The notes: generated by a model not told the origin, from the sequence alone. Positions 40,060-50,990 are shown, counted from the stretch's first letter. The stretch is DNA of 64,000 nucleotides from Acholoe squamosa (GCA_949317995.1 OX439046.1:41206002-41270001); one strand, 5' to 3'. Numbers and translations are program-made.

Positions 40060-40932
40060 ATGGAAAGTTTAGAAGCTATGCTTGTGGAGCAAACCACAGA
40101 AACTCCACCTTATGACTATTACATGCGTCCAGTTTTACAAAGTGTTGCTTCATATAATCAAGCTTCTTCTATAACACCTGACAATGATATAAGTTCTGTA
40201 GCATGTGGATGTTCAGAGAATTTCTTTTGGGAAATAATACCTGCAGAAAACATTGGTTATTTTAGAGGAGCTGAACCAGACACTGTTGACCACTGTATAA
40301 CTAGTGTTAAAATGTACAAATATTTCTCTTCAGCTTTTTGGGACGCCTACAGAAACTGCATGTACTATTGTCGAGTGAAAAAAGTTAACTTGATAATGCA
40401 TGATTGGTGTATAGGAGTATATCAATTGCACACTGAACCTGGCTGCCCAAGACACTACACAAGGTACACTTTAGGAAGTGTAAGAAAGTTTGCTCTTACT
40501 CTCCAAGAGTTAGAATGTAATCCCATAGTAGGAGTGTTTTGTCAGTGTAATTGTAAACTGGAAGTATCTGCTATTGCTAAAACTATTTGTTTCACATGTC
40601 TGCAGGTCTCTCTGGAACTTCATGCCTTAAGTATACCTGGAGTGAAAAATCATTTCTCCTTTGAGGTAAACTTTAAGGATGGTTTTTTATCTGGTCTTTT
40701 ACCTGGACCCAAAAACAGTCAAACTTACTTCCTGGCCCAGGCTTTGTTCGAGCATGCTATATCTAACATAGCCAAACTTAACAGTTATTGTTTCCACAAC
40801 ACATGGAAAACAAGTCTTACTGGCCAAAGCTGGTATCAAGCAAGTAAATTCACACACAACAAATGTTTTTGTAGTATATGTGCACGTCCCGGAAATGGAA
40901 AATCTGTCTTCATCTGTAAATATTGTGTCTAA
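40060..40932 (+). CDS. Cys-rich protein of Polinton right end
   Basis: 290 residues, an intact frame ending in TAATAAA, so the stop overlaps a poly-A signal. An acidic, Tyr/Pro-containing N-terminus (PPYDYYMRP) precedes a domain with many Cys. Visible pairs are CGCSENFF, the CQCNC and CFTC pair about 17 residues apart near 170-190, and the C-terminal CFCSIC and CKYC pair separated by about 14 residues. These look like zinc sites. I recognise no exact family. Small zinc-binding proteins at the ends of DNA viruses (E6-like or E1A-like) often rewire host cell cycle or immunity; a similar role here is inference. It sits alone between the repeat array and the right terminal repeat, which may serve as its nearby enhancer. 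Confidence 0.7.
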   Translation: MESLEAMLVEQTTETPPYDYYMRPVLQSVASYNQASSITPDNDISSVACGCSENFFWEIIPAENIGYFRGAEPDTVDHCITSVKMYKYFSSAFWDAYRNCMYYCRVKKVNLIMHDWCIGVYQLHTEPGCPRHYTRYTLGSVRKFALTLQELECNPIVGVFCQCNCKLEVSAIAKTICFTCLQVSLELHALSIPGVKNHFSFEVNFKDGFLSGLLPGPKNSQTYFLAQALFEHAISNIAKLNSYCFHNTWKTSLTGQSWYQASKFTHNKCFCSICARPGNGKSVFICKYCV

Positions 40933-40970
40933 TAAAAAAATATAATCTGTTATGTGAAATAAATGAGTTG
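40931..40970 (+). terminator. Poly-A signals after the Cys-rich gene
   Basis: TAATAAAAAAAT overlaps the stop codon and a second AATAAA (GAAATAAATGAG) follows about 26 bp on. Confidence 0.6.
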
Positions 40971-41366
40971 TGTTTTATTTTAATGCATGAGTCATAAGTA
41001 TTGCGTAAATCCATAAAAGTATTGCATCAGAACATTGTGTAAATTCTTACAAGCATTGCGCAATGCACCCTCATACGTAGGTCATACGTTTTTGCAAGTA
41101 GGTTAGTAGGTCACTTCCGGTTTGCAAGTAGGTCAGCTCTAGGTATTGCGCAATTCTTTTAATTTATGTAACTAGGTCAGGTCACTAGGTCAAATAGAAT
41201 CCAGCTCTCTGATTGGTCGAAAAAACTAGGTCATGACCTTATGACGTCACTTCCTGTCAAATCCAGCCCTCTGATTGGTTGAAACTAGGTCACTTCCGGT
41301 CTACCAGTAGGTCATGACCTAGTTAGTAGCTAATCCATTGCGCTCAGTTTGCATGTATATACTACT
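40961..41366 (-). repeat. Right terminal inverted repeat of Polinton
   Basis: Inverse of 22954-23391. It has the same site cluster: CRE TGACGTCA at 41242-41249, an AP-1 TGAGTCA at 40988-40994, two AGGTCATGACCT palindromes and eleven AGGTCA half-sites. It also has two intact ATTGCGCAAT (C/EBP-type) palindromes near 41055 and 41145 that read ATTGTGCAAT in the left copy. Confidence 0.95.
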
Positions 41367-41372
41367 CCTTTA
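41367..41372. repeat. Polinton target-site duplication, right
   Basis: CCTTTA, identical to 22948-22953. Confidence 0.95.
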
Positions 41373-42166
41373 TGATGAAGGTTTAGCATACACCACTATA
41401 AACACAGCTAGATCTGCACTATCTGCTTATGTAGAGTTAGATCAGTATGGTAGAACTCTAGGTTCACATCCAGATGTATGTAGACAACTCAAAGGAGTTT
41501 CAGTAGTTAGACCTCCCAAGGCTAGATATACTCACACTTGAGATATAGACATAGTACTGACTATTCTTAAGTCTTGGCATCTGCTGGAAAGCTTAAGTTA
41601 TAAACAGTTAGCATACAAAACTGTGTTACTTCTGGCACTAGCAACAGCACACAGGGCACAAACATTACATGCCTTTAAAGCCACCTCAATAATATTCACT
41701 AACAATGAGGTAATACTACCGGTAGACAAACAATTGGAACACACCAAGGAACGAAAAGTTTTAGACAGGTTTCATGTCTACCGGTTGAAAAACAGGGCAC
41801 TATGAACTTTAACAGAACTTTAAGGAGATATTTTAAAGTGACAGAACCCTTCAGGGAAGGTGGCAAAGACCAACTTTGGTTGTCACTATGTTCCGCTAAA
41901 AAACAGATTGACTGTACTTCTTTATCCAGATGGACAAAAGAGGCCATATGGGAAGCTGGTGTTCTCAAATACTTCAAGTCACACTCCACTAAAGGAGCCT
42001 CGGTATCTAAGGTGGATTACAGCAAACTACCTGTGGACTACATCCTGAAACAGGGCAGATGGACCAATGAACTGACATTTGCTAAGTTCTACAAAAGGTC
42101 CATCCACAAGGATGATGGCAGCACATGCCAGTCTACAGTGCTCTCCATGGCCACCAGCACACAATA
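41367..42166 (+). pseudogene. Tyrosine recombinase, C-terminal part (DIRS-B)
   Basis: Resumes recombinase wording after the Polinton: LAYTTINTARSALSAYVEL, LALATAHRAQTLHAF (first catalytic Arg box), SHSTKGASVSKV (His box), ILKQGRWTNELTFAKFYKR (final Arg/His and Tyr box). It is a fossil. Confidence 0.85.
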
Positions 42167-42224
42167 AGGTAATTACACATTTCCATGTTATCATTACCAG
42201 CTGGGTAACAAGGCAGCTTTCAAA

Positions 42225-42410
42225 TCTCCATTGTGAGAACTTCGTTGGCATAGCAACCAGACATAAACTTTATAAGTTAAACAAAACTTACCTTGGTAAA
42301 AGGTGAAGTTTGACTTAAAGTTTATAAGGGTTGCTAGCCTGCCAATGAAGAGAACAACGGTCCCACCCGATTTGATGTAAGTCTTGTTTAACTTATAAAT
42401 TATAGTCCCT
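42225..42410. repeat. Internal complementary region and right end of DIRS-B
   Basis: 42230-42272 is complementary to the left end at 20826-20865. The following TTTATAAGTTAAACAAAACT is inverted in the outer end near 42385-42408 (GTCTTGTTTAACTTATAAAT). This is the DIRS layout of complementary region then right terminal repeat, partly eroded. Confidence 0.65.
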
Positions 42411-42489
42411 ATGACTTTTCTTGCCCGACCCTTGGAACTAGATTAGGAGAATGTTTCAGGATCGCCAAAGTTGGGGGATGTACCTTAAA

Positions 42490-42610
42490 GGTGAGGATTC
42501 GATACTATGGAGTACAGGGTTCCCAGAGGTCAGGATTCCATACTATAGAGTACAGGGTTCCCAGAGGTCAGGATTCCATACTATGGAGTACAGGGTTCCC
42601 AGAGGTCAGA
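42490..42610. repeat. ~38-bp tandem repeat, three units
   Basis: GATTCSATACTATGGAGTAC then AGGGTTCCCAGAGGTCAG recurs three times. Confidence 0.9.
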
Positions 42611-42984
42611 GAAAATAAAGTGTTCAGGGAATTTCATAAAATCTTATCGCAAGTCAGGGGAAATCCGACAAAAGGTACTTCTTTTGAAACAAGTCCCCGA
42701 GAAGGTATTCAAGTGTTATTGCCAATGAGGGCATTGATGTTTGTTTTTTTGTTGTTGTTTTTTTTTGTCAGAATAAGAATAATTGGTTTTAATTTTTACA
42801 ATCAATGGTTTCCTGTAGGGTTTTGATTTTCTGTTCAAAAACCTTTCCTATAGATGTAATGTTAAACACTAGTAAGTCAATGTTCTAGTAAGTATATTTA
42901 TTTTTGGTCAGGGAAGGTTGGGGAATTCTTATTGGGATATTGAGAACACCATTGAAATGACCAAAATCTGCTCCTGTACCTTAT

Positions 42985-43715
42985 AGGATTGGTCCAAGTT
43001 CGGTGGACAGGTAGTTTGAGGCGCTAGGTGGTGGTGGTGAAGTCACTAAGGTATCTGAGGTGAACTCCTACTGTTACCTTGGTGCTGATATAGATAGAGA
43101 GTTAACTTTCAAAGGTTTTATGAACAAGAAGGTACAGAAAACCCAATATATTGCTTATAAGTTTGCACGCCTAAGGTTCATGTTATCTGATGAAGATGCC
43201 ACTGTTTTGTACAAAAAAGCCATATTGCCACATTTCGACCAATGCTGTTTCTTGGATGACTCCAATTATCCCAATCAGTCAGGAAAGTTACAGGTAGTTC
43301 AAAATAGGATGCTCCGTTGTATATGCAGAGTTCGTGTGTGGGAAGAATCAATAAGAGACCTGCATGATTTGTGCAGTGTCCCTTTGCTAATATCCCACAG
43401 AAAAGAATTATTAATGTCCTTGATGTATAGTAAAACAAATTTATAAACAACCCCCTCCTGCTACTAGAAATAGAACCAGGAATGATCGTAAATTAAATCA
43501 CAGGGTACCTTTCCCACACACAAGCTCCTTGAAGAGGAGCTCTTGGTATAGAGGCCTACAACAGTGGAACAAACTGCCCTCCAACATTCAGCGAGCTGTA
43601 AGCAAAGTGTCTTTTAAAGAGCAGGCAAAAAAGTGGTTTGGTAACAATGTGGAAGTAAGACAGGCTAAAATCCTAGCTAGAAGAAGAAATGTAAGACACC
43701 ATAGGAGATGATTAC
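42985..43715 (+). mobile_element. LINE fragment: 3' end of reverse transcriptase ORF
   Basis: NSYCYLGADIDRELTF, VLYKKAILPHFDQCC, KLQVVQNRMLRCICR and SSWYRGLQQWNKLPSNIQ are the order of motifs found at the C-terminal end of jockey/CR1/RTE-type LINE polymerases. The first 129 codons (43060-43446) and the final part (43529-43711) lie in different frames, so a frameshift separates them, and the upstream RT core is missing. It is a dead, 5'-truncated copy. I see no clear poly-A tail. Confidence 0.8.
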
Positions 43716-46344
43716 AAGAACTTGCTCCCAACTTCAAATTTGATATTTCATTATGTGAGCCCAATGTTCCTAAATCCAGAACAAGACATTGATTTATTTT
43801 TTCTCGCCGTCTCATTGCACATTCCCATACTGAATTCATTGTTTGATGTTACATTTTTTGTGGATTCTGTTAGAGACTGCTGTTGCAGCGAAATATCTCA
43901 CTACATGCTTAACTGGCCATCATGATAAGCGGATTTTAGTATTAATTCAACTGATGTATAGGGTACATGAAGTATTACTTTTCTCTCAAAGGTTCAAACA
44001 TAAAGAGAAGGTAATTGTAAAGATATTAAGGTTAAGACTACAAAATGTAAAGGTCACATTACAAAAGCTAAGATGGGCCTAAAAATTCAACAAATACTAA
44101 TGGTTGACAACATTATGAAAAGATTTACAGATATATCATTTGCAGATACTAACTGAACTTACTATGCACTCTGTTTACAAGCATATTATCTTGCTAATTC
44201 ATGCCTGTTATTTGTAGTTGAGTACAACAAAGTAAGCAGAAAAGCATCTCCCTTCACAAGGTGATGACGTTGAAATAAAAAAGAAAACAAAAAAAAAAGA
44301 ACTGCATCCCATCTTTCTTGGGTGTGCATCATGCTCTGTCTTCCCGCCCTTTCTCACCCCTCCTGGCCGGATAACACTGATGCAGACTAGCCTGGCCCTG
44401 GTGAGTGTGCACAAAGCCTGGTGGGGGCCCCAGGCTTGGGGCGGGGTAGATTGACATTGGTCTGTCTCGTTGTACGGTACCTTGGTAGTATGAGTACGGG
44501 AGTAATTGACAACTTTATTCAGCTCTTATCATCTTATATCTATCACCAACACAACAGCATCATGACTACTCATGTACTGTTTGGAGGGTCTATTCCAGAT
44601 TTCATGCATTTAACACCGTACTATGCTTTGGACCATGCACACAATCACCATGCACCCCAGTACATAGCCTGGCCTGATTGGCTGCCTAATTGGTCCTAAT
44701 ATGATAGTGGCAAAAGAAACTCTCCATGAGACAAGGGATTTCCAACTGTATGCATATCCTTTAATTGCATCTCTAAACACATTCTACCAAGAGACCCTTT
44801 CACTTGCTGGCGTATGTGTAACGCGGGAATAGTGCAGCATAGCGCCGTTGCCATAGTTACATCATAGCGTTATGCACATCCAAGCATAACCGCCACATCC
44901 AGTTGGCAGTTATAGTGTAGCCATGTACTCATCATGATTACTATTTGAAGGCCTTCCATTCTGCTCAGCTCCTGGAGGGGCACTTCAGTTTTTTTGATAC
45001 GGGTGTGTGGCTGAACCCACGACAACCCTTACCCTTGCTAGGGCACTCGTTCGCGGGTTTTTTCATCGAAAGCCTACCCTTGCTAGGGCACTTTTGACTC
45101 AATAATCCTAGATTTATTTTAAAATGTCTTAAATTTACACTGATTGGGGAGAAGATTGAGTTTGGTTCATGCTATTTTTATGAAAACTGTGCTGATCCCA
45201 ATGAAAATTTTGAAATTTCCCGCTTAATCGTTTTTTTTTTTGCTGAATGTTGACCCTTGCTAGGGACATTTGTGGCTGAAACAGGAGGCTTGCTAGGGAC
45301 AATTGTGGATGAAACAGGAAGCTTGCTAGGGACTTTTCCTTTAAAAAGTACCCTTGCCACCAGCATATGTGTAAACATTACATAGAGAGTGCCCCCCCCC
45401 CGGGCTCAGCTTGGCTCTTCGTGGAAGAGGTCTGACAGGTGCCACAGCATGGCACTTCACATCATACCATTATGATGACAGCCATAGATAAGGAGTATAT
45501 TAAACGGAAATTGAAGCCTTGATGACTGACGGAGGGATCAAGGTATGCAATGTAAGAAATGGGCCCTTATACATGTAATAGTGTACCAGTAGACTTGTAT
45601 AAGGTAATAAGGCCCATTCTAAAGGTTTTCTATCTATTTGTTTTAACTTATGATACTCAATTCAAGAAATCCCCATTAAATGCAAATCATTTATTGCCAA
45701 TGGGGGAGGGGGGCTTGTCAGATATGGGGGGCAAATCCGAATAAATCTTTAGATGGAGGGGGGAGGGGTCAACATTAAATTAGAACGCTGATGAGACTCA
45801 ATTAGGGCATGGTCAAACAGTAGGCCCTCCTGTGATTGACAGGTCCCAGCAAATTGTCGTGAGTCCTCATCAACCTGTGTGAAGTGGCTCACACATGTCG
45901 CTAGATGGAACACGACGTCGTTATAGCACAAGATCACCAGGAATAGCAATTGCTATGCCACGTGAGTCTAACACACAGTGGCGAAAGATGACGGAATGAG
46001 TTATCACTCAAAAAGGAGTCACCATTGATGACTACTCATGGCGACAGATGACGACAATTTGCTGGGGTCAGTGTTAGCGTCCCCCACGAGGCATGTCAAT
46101 TAGACCTACTTACCTCATTGCATGGGGACGCCTTCACTTGTCACTAGATGTCCTTATTGGGACACTGTGATGTTATCTGTCTTAAGAATCCGACATATGT
46201 CGGACGATGCCACCTGGTGGCTGGTTGCGTTGCCTCCCCCTTCTGGGGGCAGCCGAGCTACTCATGGTGCCCCATGTGCTGCTCCGTACCCCTGCTGGGA
46301 GCATCGGCGTCTAGTCCTGCCAGCGTGCCAGCGCCCCAGCATCG
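43716..46344. other. Unrecognised non-coding stretch
   Basis: I see no gene with a defendable family. It includes poly-A at about 44289, poly-C near 45390 and a CTTGCTAGGG repeat cluster at 45030-45350. The scattered short open frames look like chance. Confidence 0.45.
45030..45350. repeat. CCCTTGCTAGGGCAC-type dispersed motif, five copies
   Basis: CCTTGCTAGGGCAC occurs at about 45033 and 45076, CCTTGCTAGGGACA at about 45254, and GCTTGCTAGGGAC at about 45288 and 45321. The core CCTTGCTAGG is a near-palindrome. Function unknown. Confidence 0.75.
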
Positions 46345-46985
46345 CTTCAGACCCAAAGTCATTTCAGTCCCAGTCATTTCAGACCCATTGTCATTTCAGA
46401 CCCAAGTCATTTCGCACCCATGTCCATTTCAGACCCAAGTCATTTCGCACCCATATGACATGTGTTACATCACAATCCCCTCCCCCTGGCCTACTCCATC
46501 AGTGCCTGCAGCCCCTCTCCCACATTCCAAATTTACACCAGTAACTTCTAGTTCTATGGCGTAGGGGCTGTATCCTTAGCCCTTTGTTTCTAGTTCTACT
46601 AGATCTTGGAGTTTGATTATTTGGTTCACTATTCATCCCAAATCAAATAATTCCACTATCACTGCCGTTGGGCAGATGACTGCCGATGGCCAGTGGCCGC
46701 CCATTGCTGCGTGTGGTGTGGAGTGCAGTCATTGGCTGGCCACTGGATTGGCTCCAATGAAATGTGCCGTGAGGCCACTCCTGGACCACCCTTTCTGGAT
46801 CCGCCCCTGACTAGTGTTTCATGCTGACTCTATTCGTGCATTATGCAGGCTCTTATTGAGTCTATGGGTCTGAAATGACCATGGGTCTGAAATGACTATG
46901 GGTCTGAAATGACTATGGGTCTGAAATGACCGGGTCTGAAATGACCGGGTCTGAAATGACTTTGGGTCTGAAATGACTTGTATTC
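46345..46985. mobile_element. Foldback element with arms made of tandem repeats
   Basis: The left arm (about 46347-46455) repeats CAGACCCAAGTCATTTCGCA-like units. The right arm (about 46862-46982) repeats the inverse, ATGGGTCTGAAATGACTATG. The arms are about 110-120 bp of 17-20-bp units facing each other across about 400 bp. It resembles Foldback-type DNA transposons with repetitive inverted ends. No transposase is present. Confidence 0.75.
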
Positions 46986-49835
46986 ATCTTGATAAGCCCA
47001 GCTGTACTGTGAACATTGCCTATTAAATTCATGCTATTTTAGCGTTATGTTCTTGCTGTTGCATGTATGAGTAATAGTTTTGGGGTTTGAGCTAGCTTCC
47101 TTGTGGGTAGAGTCTACTACTACATCAGCCCAGTACACCTATAAAAGCTGTGCAGTAGTTTAATCTAAAGCAAAACGAGTGAGAGATACCTCATTCACTG
47201 AAGGCTTTATTGACTCTCTCCTCAGTTGTCAACACGTCAAGCATTAAAGAGTACAGAAGGTCTGCCAAACAATCAGACATTTCCACAGATGAATATCATG
47301 CATTTGTATCCTGCTACCCAAAGGGTCTCATTATAACAATCTCCGATTTTCCCAGCAGTTGTAATGGCTGTACTACTACAATTTCATTTCGTCATTTGAT
47401 GTTCTTTCATTCAGGTACTAGTTCGTACTTAATGGTGTTATACAATGGCATAGGGTAGACAAGGCAGTAGGTAAGTTCGATTTGGTCTAAACTTATTACT
47501 ATGTAGTGTAGTGTTTTGCATGGAAGATGAATAATCATGATGGAGTTTCAGTGTTGTGATGGATTTTAAGTCCATACAGGGAAGTTCCCTGTATAGTGAG
47601 GGATAGGCCTCCCTGAGGCCTGGAGTCCGATTACACTGGTCACTACATTCAAATCCTACCTTCACTTCTCCCAGGTGTTAATTGGTCAAAAACTGGCCAT
47701 CTCTAGCCGGTGCCCTACAGAGCTCCAACTAGGTGTGCATGGTCTAATTCCTGAGATCGTTTTAGCAGTGAGTGGTAGATGCGTTTGTTTTGGTGTGTGC
47801 ATGTAATTGCCAAAACTGCTAATCCATTTCCCTAATGTCTCTGATGTGTGTAGGCTATCCACTCCTTTTGGCTAAAGGGTCTGGCTACTGAGTAAGCCAG
47901 ATATGTGTGCCTGATTCTCAATGTGTCTTCCATGCTCCCTCTAAACAGACTCCCTGTTTTCATCCCAGAATTTCATAAATATATTACTTAAATCGTTGTT
48001 ATCTCGACACGCATGCTTCAAGAATTGTCGTCATACCTTGACGTCACTATCTAATTATCTCATATTCATTTCCCATTTATTATTGACTTTTGTTCAACTT
48101 TTGTAAAGTAGTTATCTCTTTTAATCTAATATTCTTCTTCCTATTATTCATCATTAGTCCCTCTGATTCTGCCGACCATAATCCAATTACTTCTCTCATT
48201 TTCAGATGGATGTTTTCCTGTCTTTCCCTAGGCTATTGATGTTTTATCCCTTTCTTCTCCCAACTGAAATAATCAGGCTTTCCTTATGGACCTGAACACC
48301 GCCACTCGTGTTGTTTATTTTACTTAAGCAAATTGCCAACTGTTTTGATCTATCTTATCTTTTTCACAAAATTCTATTGTCTTTTACTACCAATAAATAT
48401 TTATTAGTCTGTCTTGCCTTACTGCCTTTTTCTTTACATTCCTATTAAACCTTTTACATATTTCATCGCTGTCAGCACTACTGACCACATCGTTATTATT
48501 TCTCTGTCACCATCGTACACCGCATGCTCTCATCGATACCTCCGTCTCGAGAGACCTGGTTTAAGTGGCAATAGGCTCACTGTATCTGACCTGTCTCTCT
48601 AAGCCTACCCACAAAGTCAGTGGTCGATAAACGGATATCTAATGGTAATAATACAGTTCCAAGCCATCTGACAGACTCTAAGCAATGCTGTGGGCCTGTA
48701 TGTAGGACACAGTACAAGTGACCTTGTCAGCCAGGCACCTGAACGTTTCTGATTGAAAGGGTCACAAAGAGGTCAGCCTCAAAAGCATCTGTAGTAGACT
48801 ACTCTGAGTTCTTTAATTGGACCGAAGCCTCTGCCCAGAATATCATGAAACGATCCGCATGTCAAGCAGCCAGTGTTTAATAATGCAGCAGTCTTTAGAT
48901 GAAGCTACCATTAAGGTTCGAGGGAAGTTTATTTGTCAGTAAGAAATGTGATTCCTGGTATCGATTTAGTGTCACACAGGGTGTCATGGTGAGTTTGCCC
49001 ATTCTTTTTGTAAAATGTGTACATGCTTTACTCTGTTCATAATTTTATTTAATAAATATTGTCTGTTTGACAGAGATTGATCAATTTACTGTGTTCGAGG
49101 TTATGGTCAGGCCAATTGCTAATATAGAATACCATCGAGTAAATTCAAATATAAAATACTGAGGGCATTGGAAACAGTGGGCGCCCTCAGATGGTCCTGG
49201 GAGCAGGGCAATTATCCTGGATGTGACTCGATCAGTATTGGTACCGTTCAGGCCAAACCGGAGGATCGGTTGAGCATGTGGCTTGTTCTGGTGGGTAAAG
49301 TTGAAGCTGGTTTGGAGGACTGTTGCGGTTCGCTCCCCCTCTCCCTCATCCACCCTCTGGAGGCCATTTCTTAACTCTAGTGACAATATTGCCACTATAG
49401 CATTATATGCTAGTGGTTACTAATGCCAGCACTAGTATGACTGCTCCACCAAACCTTATGTAATTAGGCTACTGCACAGGTGCTAATCCTACAGAGCAGT
49501 CACAATGTAATATCTACGATCACCTGCCATATTCCTGTGGTCTTTTGCAGAACAAAATAGCCGTCGTAATCCCTCTAGTAGCGCAATATTAATGATCGAT
49601 AATAGTAGATTATAACCATGGTGCATTAGTAAAGCTACCAGGAAGAAAATATTTTTTTGAGTAGATGCATCAATATAATTTCAACCTATAGTAAAATTTG
49701 TTGGTTGTGAATTGTTGCTAAGATATAAGTCCATTGCTCAAGGGTATCGCTAGGATAAATACTTGCAATCGTGACATTATCATTAGCTATAACGATAACT
49801 AACCACTGGTCGTTGATGTCATTTAAACCTTCCTG
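46986..49835. other. Unrecognised non-coding stretch
   Basis: AT-rich with no gene, RNA or transposon that I can support. Open frames up to about 100 codons show no familiar motif. Confidence 0.45.
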
Positions 49836-49839
49836 GTGA

Positions 49840-50570
49840 AAAGGACTTATTGATTGTCTCTATATATAGAATCCCAAATACTAATGTACCAAATTTTATC
49901 AATTTCTTACGATCCATCGCTGGTTATGAATATAACAACAATCATGGTTGGCATGAGACTTGGATCTTAGGTGATATTAATCTCAATATGTACGATGACA
50001 ATGATGCATGGTGTGAAAGTTTCAGAAATGTGTGCAAGGATATTGGATGGAAAATACTAATTAATGAGGTGACGAGACCATTTAGTGGTACTTGTATTGA
50101 CAATATAATTACAAATAGCTTAGATGTAAGTAATGCAAGTACGGTCTCTGCCCTAATTTCTGATCACCTCCCAGTTTTTGCTTGTAGAGGACATGAGAAT
50201 ATCAGTTATGTTAGCACTAAGTATAGAGGAAGAGATTATAGAAACTTTAATGAAGACAGATTTAGAGATTTTTTAGAATCATGTGACTGGAAACCCTTTT
50301 ATAATATTACTGATGATCCTGATATATTATGGTATATGTTATTGACTCCTTTAATTGAGTATTTGGACACTTTTCACCCTTTTGTTGAACAATACTTTAA
50401 AAAAAGTAGGAGATCATGGATTGATGATGAAGTTATGGATTTGGTATTTGAAAGAGAAGGATGGTTACGTCTCTATAGTGCCAATAAAGGTGCTCAGGAA
50501 AAGCAAGCCATAAAGGATTGTTGAAGAAAAGTTAGAAAGAAAATTAAAGCAAATCAACTTGGTGGTGTAT
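49840..50570 (+). mobile_element. LINE fragment: AP-endonuclease domain
   Basis: A 224-codon frame (49850-50524) reads as the back half of the endonuclease of a LINE ORF2: VSIYRIPNTNVPNF, WILGDINLNM (the GDxN box) and SALISDHLPVFA (the SDH box). A linker rich in aromatic residues follows. The N-terminal Asn/Glu boxes of the endonuclease and all of the RT are absent. The fragment ends next to the second Polinton remnant. Whether it belongs to the same family as 42985-43715 cannot be told. Confidence 0.8.
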
Positions 50571-50623
50571 AAATTTGCACTGTTCACGACGGCTATAATA
50601 AGAATGAGACCTTGAATGTCAAG

Positions 50624-50990
50624 TCAGAACGAAGACGAGAATGAGCAGGACAAGCAGAATGATAACAGTGACGAAGACGACGACACTGACGACGACGTTG
50701 AATTTGCTGATGCCGGCTCCGGCTCTGGTTGTGTCTCAGCGTTATATACCTGATTCAGAAAAGATTTCTGCTCGGGAAAGGCCTGTTTGCCGATATAGGA
50801 TATTTGACTCATGTCGCGAGGCTTCTTGAAAATCACTAGATAGTGGGCTTTTAAGCTCAAGGTCCTGTAAGCCAGGTTATTGAAAAAAGAGGGTTTGCAT
50901 GATAAATATTATGCTCAAGTTTCTATGGTGAGATCCTACAGTGAACAGTTTCATAACCGTGGGAACATATTCTGGATCCTTCAAATTGTA
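50624..50990 (-). pseudogene. Packaging ATPase piece (Polinton-2)
   Basis: LKAHYLVIFKKPRDMSQISY then AFPEQKSFLNQVYN match the C-terminal half of the first copy's ATPase (LNAHYLVVFKNPRDMSQIGH). It is a fragment only. Confidence 0.85.

Larger units (their letters stand above)
22954..41366. mobile_element. Polinton/Maverick (adintovirus-like) element, near whole
   Basis: 18,413 bp with terminal inverted repeats beginning AGTAGTATATACATGC and a 6-bp target duplication. It carries the full Polinton gene set: protein-primed-type POLB, DDE integrase, adenain-like protease, packaging ATPase, jelly-roll major capsid and penton-like minor capsid genes. To these it adds several lineage-specific genes. 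Genes run outward from a divergent centre near 33074-33402: a minus-strand virion/integration arm on the left and a plus-strand replication arm on the right. It looks nearly whole, with about one break (in the major capsid gene). The two terminal repeats are nearly identical in their outer 320 bp, so the insertion is probably young. It lies inside the recombinase gene of the older DIRS-B. Confidence 0.96.
20826..42410 (+). mobile_element. DIRS-like retrotransposon fossil (DIRS-B), split by a Polinton
   Basis: The left end near 20826 (TTTATGTCTGGTTGCTATGC) is inverted at 42232-42272 (GCATAGCAACCAGACATAAA), inside an internal complementary region. The outer right end lies near 42375-42410. Net of the nested Polinton the fossil is only about 3.2 kb, so much of it is gone. 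Parts are RT (about 21501-21960), an RNase H/C-terminal part (about 22079-22400), and tyrosine recombinase on both sides of the Polinton (22733-22953 and 41367-42166). It has several breaks and predates the Polinton inserted in it. Its sequence differs from DIRS-A, so it is another family. Confidence 0.8.

Noticed and set aside
44421-44699. 92-codon frame
   Set aside because: No family, no splice or promoter context; probably chance.
46122-46564. Two overlapping ~140-codon frames
   Set aside because: They run through the repeat arm of the foldback element; peptide is repetitive.
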